64,000 nt of DNA from assembly GCA_040385645.1 (NCBI GenBank), contig JAZKGZ010000002.1, positions 1-64,000 of the forward strand. Reading direction: 5' to 3'. Of the stretch, positions 9,009-17,723 are shown one piece after another. Both the position numbers and the translations under genes were made by a program. Every line of letters begins with the position of its first letter. The first letter of the stretch is position 1. The stretch comes from JANXSS01 sp040385645 (GTDB lineage Bacteria > Pseudomonadota > Gammaproteobacteria > Burkholderiales > Burkholderiaceae_D). Below the pieces are notes generated by a model. That model searched no databases, was not told where the DNA came from, and saw nothing but the letters and a program-made list of their open reading frames with translations.

Positions 9009-10040
9009 ATGTCTGACTTCCTAATTTCCTCAATTCACGATGCAGCCCTCGCCGCGAAACTCGATGCGCTGATTGCCGATAAAACCAAACCACCCGGCAG
9101 CCTCGGCATGCTGGAAGCCTTGGCAAAGCAGATCGGCTTGATCCAACAAAGTACGTCACCGGGTTTGATACAGCCAGCGATCGCAGTATTTGCCGGCGAC
9201 CATGGCATCGTGGCGGAAGGGATTTCCGCCTACCCACAAAGCGTGACATGGCAAATGGTCGAAAACTTTTTGGCAGGTGGCGCGGCGATCAATGTATTCG
9301 CGCGGCAAAGTGGGTGTGCATTGCACGTAGTCGATGCAGGCGTGAACCACGTATTCGGCAAGCGCGCAGGGCTGATCGATCGAAAAATCGCATCCGGTAC
9401 GCATAACTTCGCCAAGCAGCCGGCCATGACGCCCGAACAATGTGAAGAAGCGATGCGCCATGGCAGCGAGTTTGTGGCCTCATTGAGCGGAAACGTGCTG
9501 GGATTTGGCGAAATGGGCATTGGGAACACCACGGCGGCTGCAGCATTGATGCACCTGCTGACCGGTGAACCACTGGAACACTGCGTCGGTGCGGGCGCTG
9601 GCTTGCCTCCGGAGGGCGTGATCCACAAACAACGCGTCATTGGAAATGCCGTCCGATTGCACAAGGTTGCCGACAATCCGTTCGCTATACTGGCGACGTT
9701 CGGCGGCTTTGAAATTGCGATGATGGCCGGCGCCATGCTGGCCGCGGCACAACGCCGTATGACTTTACTGATCGACGGCTTTATCGTCACCAGTGCGCTC
9801 TTGGTGGCAGCTAAGATTCAGCGGACGATTCTCCAATACTGCGTTTTTGCGCATCGGTCGGATGAAAATGGCCATCGCCGCATGCTGCAGCATCTCGATG
9901 CGCAACCCCTGCTCGCACTCGGGTTGCGCCTGGGTGAAGGCACCGGCTGTGCCCTGGCGTTGCCACTACTGCAGGCGGCGACAGAATTTTTGAACCAGAT
10001 GGCAACGTTCGACTCGGCGCAGGTCAGTGGCAGTCAGTAA
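9009..10040 (+). CDS. cobT: Nicotinate-nucleotide-dimethylbenzimidazole phosphoribosyltransferase
   Basis: CobT makes alpha-ribazole phosphate from nicotinate mononucleotide and 5,6-dimethylbenzimidazole, the lower ligand of cobalamin. The length of 343 residues is standard. Family features are DKTKPPGSLG near the N-terminus, FAGDHGI, GEMGIGNTT, and the C-terminal GEGTGCALALPL that carries the catalytic glutamate. It is the first gene of the cobalamin cluster and overlaps cobS by 14 bases. No riboswitch is visible ahead of it, unlike the later half of the cluster. Confidence 0.96.
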   Translation: MSDFLISSIHDAALAAKLDALIADKTKPPGSLGMLEALAKQIGLIQQSTSPGLIQPAIAVFAGDHGIVAEGISAYPQSVTWQMVENFLAGGAAINVFARQSGCALHVVDAGVNHVFGKRAGLIDRKIASGTHNFAKQPAMTPEQCEEAMRHGSEFVASLSGNVLGFGEMGIGNTTAAAALMHLLTGEPLEHCVGAGAGLPPEGVIHKQRVIGNAVRLHKVADNPFAILATFGGFEIAMMAGAMLAAAQRRMTLLIDGFIVTSALLVAAKIQRTILQYCVFAHRSDENGHRRMLQHLDAQPLLALGLRLGEGTGCALALPLLQAATEFLNQMATFDSAQVSGSQ

Positions 10041-10824
10041 CTTCCGGTCTCGATGCTGCCAGGAGCTTCGGTTGTTCTGCATTGCGCTGCAGTTCTATAC
10101 CCGCATACCCATTCCCAGCCGGGTCGGGTTCGAAGCAGCCTGGCTGCAACATGCCACGCGTTATTTTCCATTGATCGGGTATATCGTGGCTGCGATCACG
10201 GCTGCGGTGTACATGCTCTCGATCTGGCTTTGGCCGCAACCGGTTGCCGTGCTTCTGTCGATGGCCTGCGGCATCTACCTGACCGGCGCATTTCACGAAG
10301 ACGGCTTTGCCGATATGTGCGACGGCATGGGCGGCGGCATTACACCTGAGCGGGTGCTGGAAATCATGAAGGACTCGCGCATTGGTGCATATGGCGCGAT
10401 TGGCATCGGCCTGCTGTTGGGGTTCAAATATTTACTGCTTTCCAACCTGCCGCCGCACGAAGTCGTGCTGGCGTTGCTGATCGCGCATCCGCTTTCCCGG
10501 ATGGCGTCATGCGCCGTGATCTGGCGCCTCGACTATGCACGGCATGAGGGCAAAGCCAAACCACTCGCGCAGGACATGTCGAATGGGGAATTTGTGGTGG
10601 CTGCAGTGACCGGTTGCCTGCCCGTATTACTGATTGGCATGGCTGGATGGCTGCCGTGGTCGAGCATTATCGGATGTCTCCTGGGCGCTGCATTAACCAC
10701 CCTCTGGCTTGCCAGAAAATTTCTGCGCCGCATCGGCGGCTATACCGGCGACTGTCTCGGCGCGGTACAGCAGGCTGCTGAAGTCGCGTGTTACCTGGCA
10801 TTGCTCGCCAATTTTGCGCGCTGA
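10027..10824 (+). CDS. cobS: Adenosylcobinamide-GDP ribazoletransferase
   Basis: CobS (cobalamin synthase) is an integral membrane enzyme that joins adenosylcobinamide-GDP and alpha-ribazole (or its phosphate). The 265 residues contain several membrane helices and the family segment GAFHEDGFADMCDGMGGG, whose acidic residues bind metal. TRIPIPSRVGF near the start is also typical. The start overlaps cobT, which suggests translational coupling. The product may be the phosphate, consistent with cobC following directly. Confidence 0.95.
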   Translation: MAVSNFRSRCCQELRLFCIALQFYTRIPIPSRVGFEAAWLQHATRYFPLIGYIVAAITAAVYMLSIWLWPQPVAVLLSMACGIYLTGAFHEDGFADMCDGMGGGITPERVLEIMKDSRIGAYGAIGIGLLLGFKYLLLSNLPPHEVVLALLIAHPLSRMASCAVIWRLDYARHEGKAKPLAQDMSNGEFVVAAVTGCLPVLLIGMAGWLPWSSIIGCLLGAALTTLWLARKFLRRIGGYTGDCLGAVQQAAEVACYLALLANFAR

Positions 10825-10840
10825 AGTCGCCAACAATTTC

Positions 10841-11431
10841 ATGCGCCTGTATCTGATTCGCCATCCACGACCAGTCATCGAGCCCGGCCTGTGCTACGGG
10901 CATACCGATCTTTGCGTGGATTCGGCGGAAGTGACACGCCTCACTGCCTCTCTTTCACGTGGTCTGCCTAACCCGGCGATCGTTTTCTGTAGCCCATTAC
11001 AGCGCTGCACCGGGTTTGCCGATGCCCTGGTCGAAGCTGGCGGCTACGCAAACGCCCGACGCGATCCCGATCTGATGGAGATGTTTTTCGGCACATGGGA
11101 AATGCAGCCCTGGGAAAACATTCAACGCAGGGAAATCGATGCCTGGGCCAACGACATGGCCCATTACCGACCCGGCGGTGGCGAAAGCGTATGCGACGTG
11201 GCGCGCAGGGTCTTGCGCTTTCGCGACTCGATGCAGCAAATGACATGGGCGGATGCAATCGTGGTCTGCCATGCCGGCACCATCAGATTGCTGCAAGCCT
11301 GGCGAGAGGGATTCGATGCGGAGGCTCTCGCAGTTGCCGCCGCAAGCAAGCCGCACGCAATCGGTTATGGCGAAATCAGCATGATCGATCTACCCTCGAA
11401 AATTTGCAGGCCGTATGCCCAGCGACTATAA
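10841..11431 (+). CDS. cobC: Alpha-ribazole phosphatase (histidine phosphatase)
   Basis: This histidine phosphatase of 196 residues has the catalytic motif LIRHPRP at the N-terminus (usually RHG; P replaces G here) and the second histidine in VVCHAGTIR. In this place between cobS and the corrinoid genes it is the alpha-ribazole-5'-phosphate phosphatase that dephosphorylates alpha-ribazole phosphate or cobalamin phosphate. The start at 10841 (MRLYLIRH) is chosen by alignment to the family; longer frames run back into cobS. The stop codon overlaps the -10 box of the promoter that drives the riboswitch. Confidence 0.88.
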   Translation: MRLYLIRHPRPVIEPGLCYGHTDLCVDSAEVTRLTASLSRGLPNPAIVFCSPLQRCTGFADALVEAGGYANARRDPDLMEMFFGTWEMQPWENIQRREIDAWANDMAHYRPGGGESVCDVARRVLRFRDSMQQMTWADAIVVCHAGTIRLLQAWREGFDAEALAVAAASKPHAIGYGEISMIDLPSKICRPYAQRL

Positions 11432-11432
11432 T
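11404..11432 (+). promoter_or_regulatory. Sigma-70 promoter for the btuB riboswitch transcript
   Basis: TTGCAG (-35, 11404-11409) and TATAAT (-10, 11427-11432) are separated by exactly 17 bases. The pair lies across the cobC stop codon and just ahead of the cobalamin riboswitch, so it would start transcription at about 11439. Confidence 0.7.
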
Positions 11433-11440
11433 CGCGCTGT

Positions 11441-11645
11441 TTTGGTGCTCGCAGACACGTTCGTGCCTGCAGTTAAACGGGAAACACGGTGCTCGCAATC
11501 AGGCATACGTGTGCTGCCCCCGCAACGGTAAAGCAAGCGTCATCGATATCCGATGACAGGCCGCCCCTCAAACCACTGTGCGTGTTGCATGGGAAGGTAG
11601 GGCGGTTCGACTTGCCAGCCCGGATACCGGCCAGAATAGGTGAAA
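11441..11645 (+). promoter_or_regulatory. Cobalamin riboswitch
   Basis: The conserved landmarks appear in order: AAACGGGAAACACGGTG (about 11475-11491), GCTGCCCCCGCAACGGTAA (about 11513-11531), and a B12-box-like element, GCCAGCCCGGATACCGGCC (about 11614-11632). When it binds adenosylcobalamin or a related corrinoid this RNA normally lowers expression of the downstream transporter and synthesis genes. It lies in the 5' leader of btuB, which starts at 11799, and would govern the btuB-to-cobQ half of the cluster. Confidence 0.93.
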
Positions 11646-11749
11646 GTTGCTACGGACGGGGATCTTCGTGACGCGAACGGTATAGCGGTAGGCAACTATC
11701 CGCCGTCTTGTTTCAGTTCCGAATTGTCGGCCAAGCGCTTTCGTTCATT

Positions 11750-11785
11750 CCAGCCTGCGGGGAAGCCGGCTGGTTGCCCGTTTTT
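11750..11785 (+). terminator. Possible expression-platform hairpin of the riboswitch
   Basis: CCAGCC (11750-11755) can pair with GGCTGG (11768-11773), or CGGG with CCCG (about 11758-11780), and the region runs into TTTTT (11781-11785). This is 14 bases before the btuB start. It could act as a conditional terminator or as a structure that hides the ribosome binding site. The stem has mismatches, so the assignment is tentative. Confidence 0.4.
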
Positions 11786-11798
11786 CGTGAAGTGCATC

Positions 11799-13694
11799 AT
11801 GACATCGAATGTTTTACCGGCGGCTTCCGCCGTTGCCCGCGCCTATGCGCTCGTTACCTTTGCAGCTCTCGCCACATCGTCTTTTTCCGCTATTGCACAA
11901 ATCGGTGCCGACACGACGCTACCAATGGTCGTTACCACCGCCACCCGCTCGCCACAAGCGGCGCGGGACGTGTTGAGCGACAACGTCGTCATTACCTCGG
12001 AAGAAATCGCCCGTTCCGGTTTCACTTCGCTACCCGATTTATTGCAGAAAAAGCGCGGTATCGAAATCTCGCGCACCGGCGGGCCTGGCACGGCCGCATC
12101 GGTATTTCTGCGTGGCGGCAGCAACAACCAGACCGTGGTGCTGGTCGATGGCGTGCGATCGGGCTCGTCCACTTCCGGCGGAGCCACCTGGTCAGTGATT
12201 CCCGTATCGCAAATTGAGCGCGTGGAAATCATCTACGGCCCGTTAAGTACGCTCTACGGTGCCGATGCTGTGAGCGGCGTGGTGCAAATTTTTACCAAAA
12301 AAGGGAGTGGCGCGCCACGCCTGAGCGCTTCGGCTGGTGCCGGTAGCTACGCGACGCGTGCACTGGCAGCCGGTATTTCGGGAGCAACCGCTGGCGAGAC
12401 AGCGGTGCACTATGCCTTCAATGTGGCGCGGGAACGCGCCGACGGCTTCAACGCGACAAAGCTGGGAAATTTTTCATTCAATGACGATCGCGACGGTTAT
12501 GTCAAAGAAAGCGCCAGCGGCCAGTTCGGCTTGCAACTGGCACCGGGTCACGATCTGGGCCTGAATTTTCTGCAAAGCCGGCTGGAATCGCAATTCGACA
12601 ACGGTGCAGCGCCATTCGATGCCAATGGTGTAGGCAAGCTAGGCACCTTGGCGCTGACGTCGACCAACCGGATTCTGCCGAACTGGACCAGTCAATTACG
12701 CTTATACCGCTCAACAGACAAATCGGACTCACGCACAAGCGCCGATCCGGTCACAGGGCTCAGTGTCTTCGACACCACCCAGCAAGGCTTGAGCTGGCAA
12801 AACGATCTTGCAATAGGCACGGATATGTTGCAGCTGATCGCCGAACGCCGCATCGAAAAAATCGATTCCACGACTACCGCACTGGTCGGCCGGCGCAGCA
12901 CCAATTCTGCCGCCGGATCGTATTTGCTGAAGCGCGGGCCTCATTTGGCAAACTTCAGTGCCCGCACCGACAATAACTCGCAGTTCGGCTCGCATGCCAC
13001 TGGCAGTGCCGGCTATGGTTATCGCATCGCCGAGACGCTGCGTGCCAGTGCCAGCTACGGCACGAGTTTTAGGGCGCCGACGTTCAACGAACTATATTTT
13101 CCTGGTTTCGGGATTGCAGACAACCAGCCGGAAAAAGGTAAAAACGCCGAACTCGGGTTGTATTACGACGACAGCCTCACGCAGCTCAATGCCACGCTCT
13201 ACCGCAACGACATCAGCAACCTGATCGTCAATACCCGGCCCTGCCCGGTGCAAGTGGCAGCCTACCCGTTCGGTTGCGCCTACAACGTCAACAAAGCATT
13301 GCTTACCGGCTTGACCCTGGGTGCCGCTACCAAATTGGGAAATTTTACGATGCGTGGTTCACTCGATTTTCAAAATCCTGAGGATCGCACGACCGACAAG
13401 CTGCTGGTGCGACGGGCAAAACGGCATGGAACGTTGGCGCTGGATTATGCACTCGGCCCGATGACAGCCGGCGTGGAAACGCAGTTTTCAGGTAAGCGGT
13501 TCGAGAACGCCGCCAACACGGTCGTGCTGGCCGGATATGGGCTGGTGAACCTTTACGGCAGTTATGCACTGGATCGTGACTGGTCTGTGTTCGGCCGTTG
13601 GAACAACGTCCTGGATCGAGACTATGAACTGGCACGCAATTACGCGACGCCGCAATCCGATCTGTTCGTCGGCTTGCAGTACGGTTTTCGCTAA
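11799..13694 (+). CDS. btuB: TonB-dependent cobalamin receptor
   Basis: BtuB is the outer-membrane beta-barrel that takes up cobalamin and cobinamide with energy from TonB. The 631-residue protein has a signal peptide (ends near SAIAQ), a TonB box-like stretch TLPMVVTTATRS, a plug domain (VFLRGGSNNQTVVLVDG, LYGADAVSGVVQIF) and a barrel ending in LQYGFR with terminal aromatic features. The start at 11799 is chosen because it begins the signal peptide. The riboswitch in its leader confirms a B12-related role. Confidence 0.93.
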   Translation: MTSNVLPAASAVARAYALVTFAALATSSFSAIAQIGADTTLPMVVTTATRSPQAARDVLSDNVVITSEEIARSGFTSLPDLLQKKRGIEISRTGGPGTAASVFLRGGSNNQTVVLVDGVRSGSSTSGGATWSVIPVSQIERVEIIYGPLSTLYGADAVSGVVQIFTKKGSGAPRLSASAGAGSYATRALAAGISGATAGETAVHYAFNVARERADGFNATKLGNFSFNDDRDGYVKESASGQFGLQLAPGHDLGLNFLQSRLESQFDNGAAPFDANGVGKLGTLALTSTNRILPNWTSQLRLYRSTDKSDSRTSADPVTGLSVFDTTQQGLSWQNDLAIGTDMLQLIAERRIEKIDSTTTALVGRRSTNSAAGSYLLKRGPHLANFSARTDNNSQFGSHATGSAGYGYRIAETLRASASYGTSFRAPTFNELYFPGFGIADNQPEKGKNAELGLYYDDSLTQLNATLYRNDISNLIVNTRPCPVQVAAYPFGCAYNVNKALLTGLTLGAATKLGNFTMRGSLDFQNPEDRTTDKLLVRRAKRHGTLALDYALGPMTAGVETQFSGKRFENAANTVVLAGYGLVNLYGSYALDRDWSVFGRWNNVLDRDYELARNYATPQSDLFVGLQYGFR

Positions 13695-13719
13695 GCGGTA
13701 GCGATTCAGAAAGGCGCAT

Positions 13720-14799
13720 GTGAAGTCGATGCCACAAGACAGGCGCAACAGTGCTTTAGCGCGTGCTTCACGGCCGTGCAAGCGCCGCGTCGCTCCGATA
13801 TTGGGCGTGTTGGCGATGGCGGCGCTGGTCAGCATCCTGTTTGCCTGCAGCATCGGTTCGATCACGCTGCCTGCACCTGCGCTTCTGCAGGCGCTGGCCG
13901 ATTTTTTCGGCATGTCTGGAAATGGCGTGCCCACAGCCGATTCGGCGTTGGCTACGACATTGCTGGAATTACGACTCGATCGAGCGCTGACCGGATTCGT
14001 CACCGGTGCCATGCTGGCACTGGCCGGGGTGATGATGCAGGCGCTGTTGCGCAACCCCCTTGCCGATCCGTATGTGCTGGGCGTTTCAGGGGGCGCGGCA
14101 GTCGGTGCATTGGCGTCGATGCTGTTTTTCAGCGCCGCATGGATCATCGACATGGCTGCATTCGGCGGTGCACTGGCGGTGGCACTGCTGCTCTTCATCC
14201 TAGCGAATCGCGACTTGCGTGGCGGCATCATCGATGGCAATGCGCCGTTTTTATTGCTGACCGGCGTGATCGTGGCTTCCGGCTGCGGCGCGCTGATCGC
14301 CATGATGTTGTCGATCGCACCCGACAACCGCCTGCGTGGCATGGTGTTCTGGCTGATCGGCGACCTGTCGGGCGCACAATTGCGCTGGCTTCCGTGGCTG
14401 ATTCTCGGTGGCGCCACTATCTATGCCCTGCGCATGGCGCGCAGCATCAACCTCATCGCCCAACATGCAGAAGCCGCAGCGACATTGGGGGTTCGGGTCG
14501 GCGCATTGAAGCAGGGGCTATTCATTTGCTCTGCGTTGTTGACCGCAAGCGCGGTGGCCAATGCCGGCAGTATCGGTTTCGTCGGGCTGATCGTGCCGCA
14601 CGCCTGCCGCTTTGCATTCGGTCCGGATCACCGGCTGCTGATGCCGGCGGCAACACTGGTTGGCGGCGCTTTCATGGTGCTAGCCGATACCTTGGCACGC
14701 AGCGTGGTGGCACCACAGCAATTACCGGTCGGCGTAATCACGGCACTGATCGGCGTACCCATCTTTTTACTACAGCTGCATCATGTACGCCGGCGCTGA
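13720..14799 (+). CDS. btuC: Cobalamin ABC transporter permease
   Basis: This is a FecCD/BtuC-type permease of 359 residues with about ten membrane helices that moves corrinoids across the inner membrane. Visible family features are RLDRALTGFVTGAMLALAG, LRNPLADPYVLGVSGG and FVGLIVPHACRF. The start is GTG with AAGG five bases upstream. It lies between btuB and the ATPase gene and overlaps the latter by 17 bases. Location makes cobalamin the substrate; by sequence alone a siderophore permease would look alike. Confidence 0.92.
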   Translation: MKSMPQDRRNSALARASRPCKRRVAPILGVLAMAALVSILFACSIGSITLPAPALLQALADFFGMSGNGVPTADSALATTLLELRLDRALTGFVTGAMLALAGVMMQALLRNPLADPYVLGVSGGAAVGALASMLFFSAAWIIDMAAFGGALAVALLLFILANRDLRGGIIDGNAPFLLLTGVIVASGCGALIAMMLSIAPDNRLRGMVFWLIGDLSGAQLRWLPWLILGGATIYALRMARSINLIAQHAEAAATLGVRVGALKQGLFICSALLTASAVANAGSIGFVGLIVPHACRFAFGPDHRLLMPAATLVGGAFMVLADTLARSVVAPQQLPVGVITALIGVPIFLLQLHHVRRR

Positions 14800-15580
14800 C
14801 TTACTGCAGGTTGCCGATCTTCATTTACGCGCCGGCGAGCGCGTGCTGGTGAGCGAACTGAACTGGGCGGTTTTACCCGGCCAGTGCTGGTGCGTCATTG
14901 GCCGCAACGGTGCCGGCAAAAGCACCCTGCTGCAAACGCTGGTCGGCATGCGGGTGCCATATGCCGGCACGGTGCGACTGAAAAGCCGGGCCCTGTCGGA
15001 TTGGCCACTGCTGGCATTGGCACGGGAGCGGGCGTATCTGCCCCAGGGTCGTAGCGATGCTTTCGGCTATCGAGTGATCGAATCGATCCTGACCGCCCGT
15101 CATCCCTACCATGCCAACGGCTACTGGGATAGCGACGCCGATTATCGGGCGGCGCAGGCCTCGCTACAGGCGCTGGATGTTGCCGATCTGGCCGAGCGCG
15201 ATATTCGCACGCTATCGGGTGGCGAGCGCCAGCGGGTGGCGATCGCCGCAGTGGTGGCGCAGGACACGCAATTAATCTTGCTGGACGAACCGGCAAATGC
15301 GCTGGACCTTGGCCATCAGGTAAGCGTCATGGCGTTACTGGCAAAGCTGTGCCGGGATTCCGGCAAGACGGTGGTGATGGTCAGCCACGACCTGAATCTG
15401 GCGCGTGGCGTGGCAAGTCATGCGCTGTTGCTCATGGACGAAGGACGCTGGCACGCGGGGCCGGTTGCCGAGGTGATGCAGGCATCATTGCTGAGCGCCT
15501 GCCTGGGCCATCCGATAGAAGCCGTGCAGCATGGCGAGCGCATCATTTTTATTCCGGGAAAGGGAACACAGCATGAATGA
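14783..15580 (+). CDS. btuD: Cobalamin ABC transporter ATP-binding protein
   Basis: This is the ATPase of the corrinoid importer: Walker A GRNGAGKST, signature LSGGERQRVAIA, Walker B LILLDEPANALDL and switch histidine in MVSHDLN. The length of 265 residues is normal. It overlaps btuC and the downstream cobO (by eight bases), so the three are translated together. The binding protein btuF is further down the same operon. Confidence 0.94.
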   Translation: MYAGADLLQVADLHLRAGERVLVSELNWAVLPGQCWCVIGRNGAGKSTLLQTLVGMRVPYAGTVRLKSRALSDWPLLALARERAYLPQGRSDAFGYRVIESILTARHPYHANGYWDSDADYRAAQASLQALDVADLAERDIRTLSGGERQRVAIAAVVAQDTQLILLDEPANALDLGHQVSVMALLAKLCRDSGKTVVMVSHDLNLARGVASHALLLMDEGRWHAGPVAEVMQASLLSACLGHPIEAVQHGERIIFIPGKGTQHE

Positions 15581-16199
15581 GGAGAGGCAGGAACAAGAGC
15601 AGGAAGTCAACCAGCGTCACCACGCCAGGATGCAGCGCAAGAAAGAAGTGATCGACCAGAAGATCGATTCGGCAAAGCGTAATGCCGGCGTGCTCGTGAT
15701 TAATTCGGGCAATGGCAAGGGCAAAAGTTCCAGTGCGTTCGGTATGGTCGCACGGGCGCTGGGACACGGCATGCGCGTCGGGGTTGTGCAGTTCATCAAA
15801 GGTGCGATGGCGACCGGCGAAGAACGGTTTTTCAAGCGGTTTTCCGATGAGATCAGTTTCCACGCAATGGGTGAAGGCTACACCTGGGAAACGCAAGATC
15901 GGAAGCGCGATATCGCTTGTGCGCAAAAAGCCTGGGACCAGGCATGCGTACTGCTAGATGATCCGGCCATCGGGTTGGTCGTGCTCGACGAACTCAATAT
16001 CGCCCTCAAGCATCGGTACCTGTCGACCGAGCGAATCATTGCCGATCTAGCAAACCGACCCGTCATGCAGCATGTCGTGGTGACTGGCCGCGGCGCACCC
16101 CCGGAACTGATCGCGGTAGCCGATACCGTGACTGAAATGCAACCGATAAAACATGCGTTCGCCAGCGGCATCGCCGCGCAGGCCGGCGTCGAGTGGTAG
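15573..16199 (+). CDS. cobO: Cob(I)yrinic acid a,c-diamide adenosyltransferase
   Basis: CobO (also BtuR/CobA) transfers the adenosyl group of ATP to the cobalt of corrinoids. The P-loop is GNGKGKSSSAFG, followed by GVVQFIKGAM and the family's VVLDELN and VVTGRGAPPEL. With the start at 15573 it has 208 residues, close to the usual length, with the charged N-terminal extension typical of the group. It overlaps btuD upstream and cobU downstream. Confidence 0.95.
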   Translation: MNEERQEQEQEVNQRHHARMQRKKEVIDQKIDSAKRNAGVLVINSGNGKGKSSSAFGMVARALGHGMRVGVVQFIKGAMATGEERFFKRFSDEISFHAMGEGYTWETQDRKRDIACAQKAWDQACVLLDDPAIGLVVLDELNIALKHRYLSTERIIADLANRPVMQHVVVTGRGAPPELIAVADTVTEMQPIKHAFASGIAAQAGVEW

Positions 16200-16768
16200 T
16201 GGTATCGGTGACCGCGACGCGCATCCACACCCTGGTGCTTGGCGGCGCGCGTTCGGGCAAGAGCGCCCATGCCGAGCTGCTGGCAACAGAGAGTGGCAAG
16301 GAAGTACTCTACATCGCCACTGCGCTACCCGGCGATTCCGAGATGGCAGCGCGTATCGTCAGGCACCGACAACAGCGCAGCGCCGCATGGACCACCGTAG
16401 AAGAACCGCTTGCACTCGGTGCGGCGATTATGTGCTGGAGTACGCCGGAGCGACTGATACTCGTCGATTGCCTGACGGTGTGGCTATCCAACCTGCTGTT
16501 TGCAGAGGCTGGAGATTTTCCGGAAATCGGAGAAATTGTTGCGCCGGCGCGTTTTCATGAAGAACGTGCCGCATTGCTGGCTGCGCTCGATGATTCAGCG
16601 GGCGATGTGATCCTGGTATCCAATGAAGTGGGCATGGGTATCATTCCCCAGGGTGCGGTATCGCGCTGGTTCGTCGACGAGGCCGGACGGCTGCACCAGA
16701 GCGTGGCTGCCGCCTGCAACCGGGTGAGATTGGTCGTTGCCGGATTACCGATGGCATTGAAGGGCTGA
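16193..16768 (+). CDS. cobU: Adenosylcobinamide kinase/guanylyltransferase
   Basis: CobU/CobP phosphorylates adenosylcobinamide and then transfers GMP to it. The N-terminal P-loop is LGGARSGKS, and the family segments IATALPGD, HRQQR and LVSNEVGMGIIP are present. The length of 191 residues is as expected. The start is GTG, overlapping the end of cobO by seven bases. It feeds cobS, in the upstream half of the cluster. Confidence 0.94.
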   Translation: MVVVSVTATRIHTLVLGGARSGKSAHAELLATESGKEVLYIATALPGDSEMAARIVRHRQQRSAAWTTVEEPLALGAAIMCWSTPERLILVDCLTVWLSNLLFAEAGDFPEIGEIVAPARFHEERAALLAALDDSAGDVILVSNEVGMGIIPQGAVSRWFVDEAGRLHQSVAAACNRVRLVVAGLPMALKG

Positions 16769-16769
16769 C

Positions 16770-17723
16770 ATGTTGACAGGGCTGAGCTTCACCGCGATCA
16801 CCGTCCTGATGATAGCCGGCGTGCTGCTGGATCTATTGCTGGGCGAGGCGAAGCGCTGGCATCCGCTGGTAGGATTCGGTCGGCTGGCAAATACGATCGA
16901 AGGAAGTCTGAACCGCGGTAGGTTCCGTACCTTGCGAGGTGTCGTGGCATGGTGCATCGCCGTGGTGCCGATGACCTTGCTTGCGTGTGCGGGTATCGCT
17001 TCGGACACTGGTGCCGCAGTGTGGCTACATGTCGGGTTGCTGTATTTCAGCCTCGGGCTGCGCAGCCTGCACGATCATACCGCCCCTATTCAACGAGCCC
17101 TGTTATCGAACGACTTGCCCGCTGCCCGCGTAGCGACGGCACGTATCGTCAGTCGCGATACCTGGCAAGCGGATGCTTCCGCGCTCGCCAAAGCCGGCAT
17201 CGAATCATTACTGGAAAATGGCAACGATGCAGTCTTCGGCACGCTGTTCTGGTTCATGATCGCCGGTGGGCCCGGCGCGCTGCTCTTTCGGCTGGCCAAT
17301 ACCTTGGACGCCATGTGGGGGTACCGCACCCCGCGCTTTCAGGCATTCGGCTGGGCAGCTGCACGTATCGACGATGCGTTGAACTGGATACCGGCACGCC
17401 TGACCGCGCTCTCCTACGCGCTACTCGGCGACACACGATCAGCCTGGCAATGCTGGATGCTGCAGGCACCGGGCTGGCCAAGCCCGAATGCCGGACCGGT
17501 CATGGCTGCGGGTGCCGGCGCACTAGGCGTGGCGCTGGGAGGTGCCGCCATCTATGACGGCCAAATCGAGCACCGGCCGGCATTGGGTGGCGACCAGGCT
17601 GTGGCGGCTGAAGATATCGGGCGGGCCTGGAAACTGGTGGCCGGTACCACTGCTTTGTGGCTGGGTGTGGCCGTTGGATGCGCGATAGCGATCTGGCTTT
17701 TTCAAGGGAATGCACATGCTTGA
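16770..17723 (+). CDS. cbiB: Adenosylcobinamide-phosphate synthase
   Basis: CbiB (CobD in the aerobic nomenclature) attaches aminopropanol phosphate to adenosylcobyric acid. It is a membrane protein of 317 residues. Family features include GEAKRWHPLVGFGRL, SLHDHT, ARIVSRDT and NAGPVMAAGAGALGV. GAAGGG lies directly before its ATG, and the gap from cobU is one base. It precedes the threonine-phosphate decarboxylase gene, whose product supplies its substrate. Confidence 0.94.
   Translation: MLTGLSFTAITVLMIAGVLLDLLLGEAKRWHPLVGFGRLANTIEGSLNRGRFRTLRGVVAWCIAVVPMTLLACAGIASDTGAAVWLHVGLLYFSLGLRSLHDHTAPIQRALLSNDLPAARVATARIVSRDTWQADASALAKAGIESLLENGNDAVFGTLFWFMIAGGPGALLFRLANTLDAMWGYRTPRFQAFGWAAARIDDALNWIPARLTALSYALLGDTRSAWQCWMLQAPGWPSPNAGPVMAAGAGALGVALGGAAIYDGQIEHRPALGGDQAVAAEDIGRAWKLVAGTTALWLGVAVGCAIAIWLFQGNAHA

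Noticed and set aside
13776..14852. A plus-strand open frame of 358 codons across btuC
   Set aside because: It overlaps btuC in a different frame and shows no family motif, while btuC is strongly supported.
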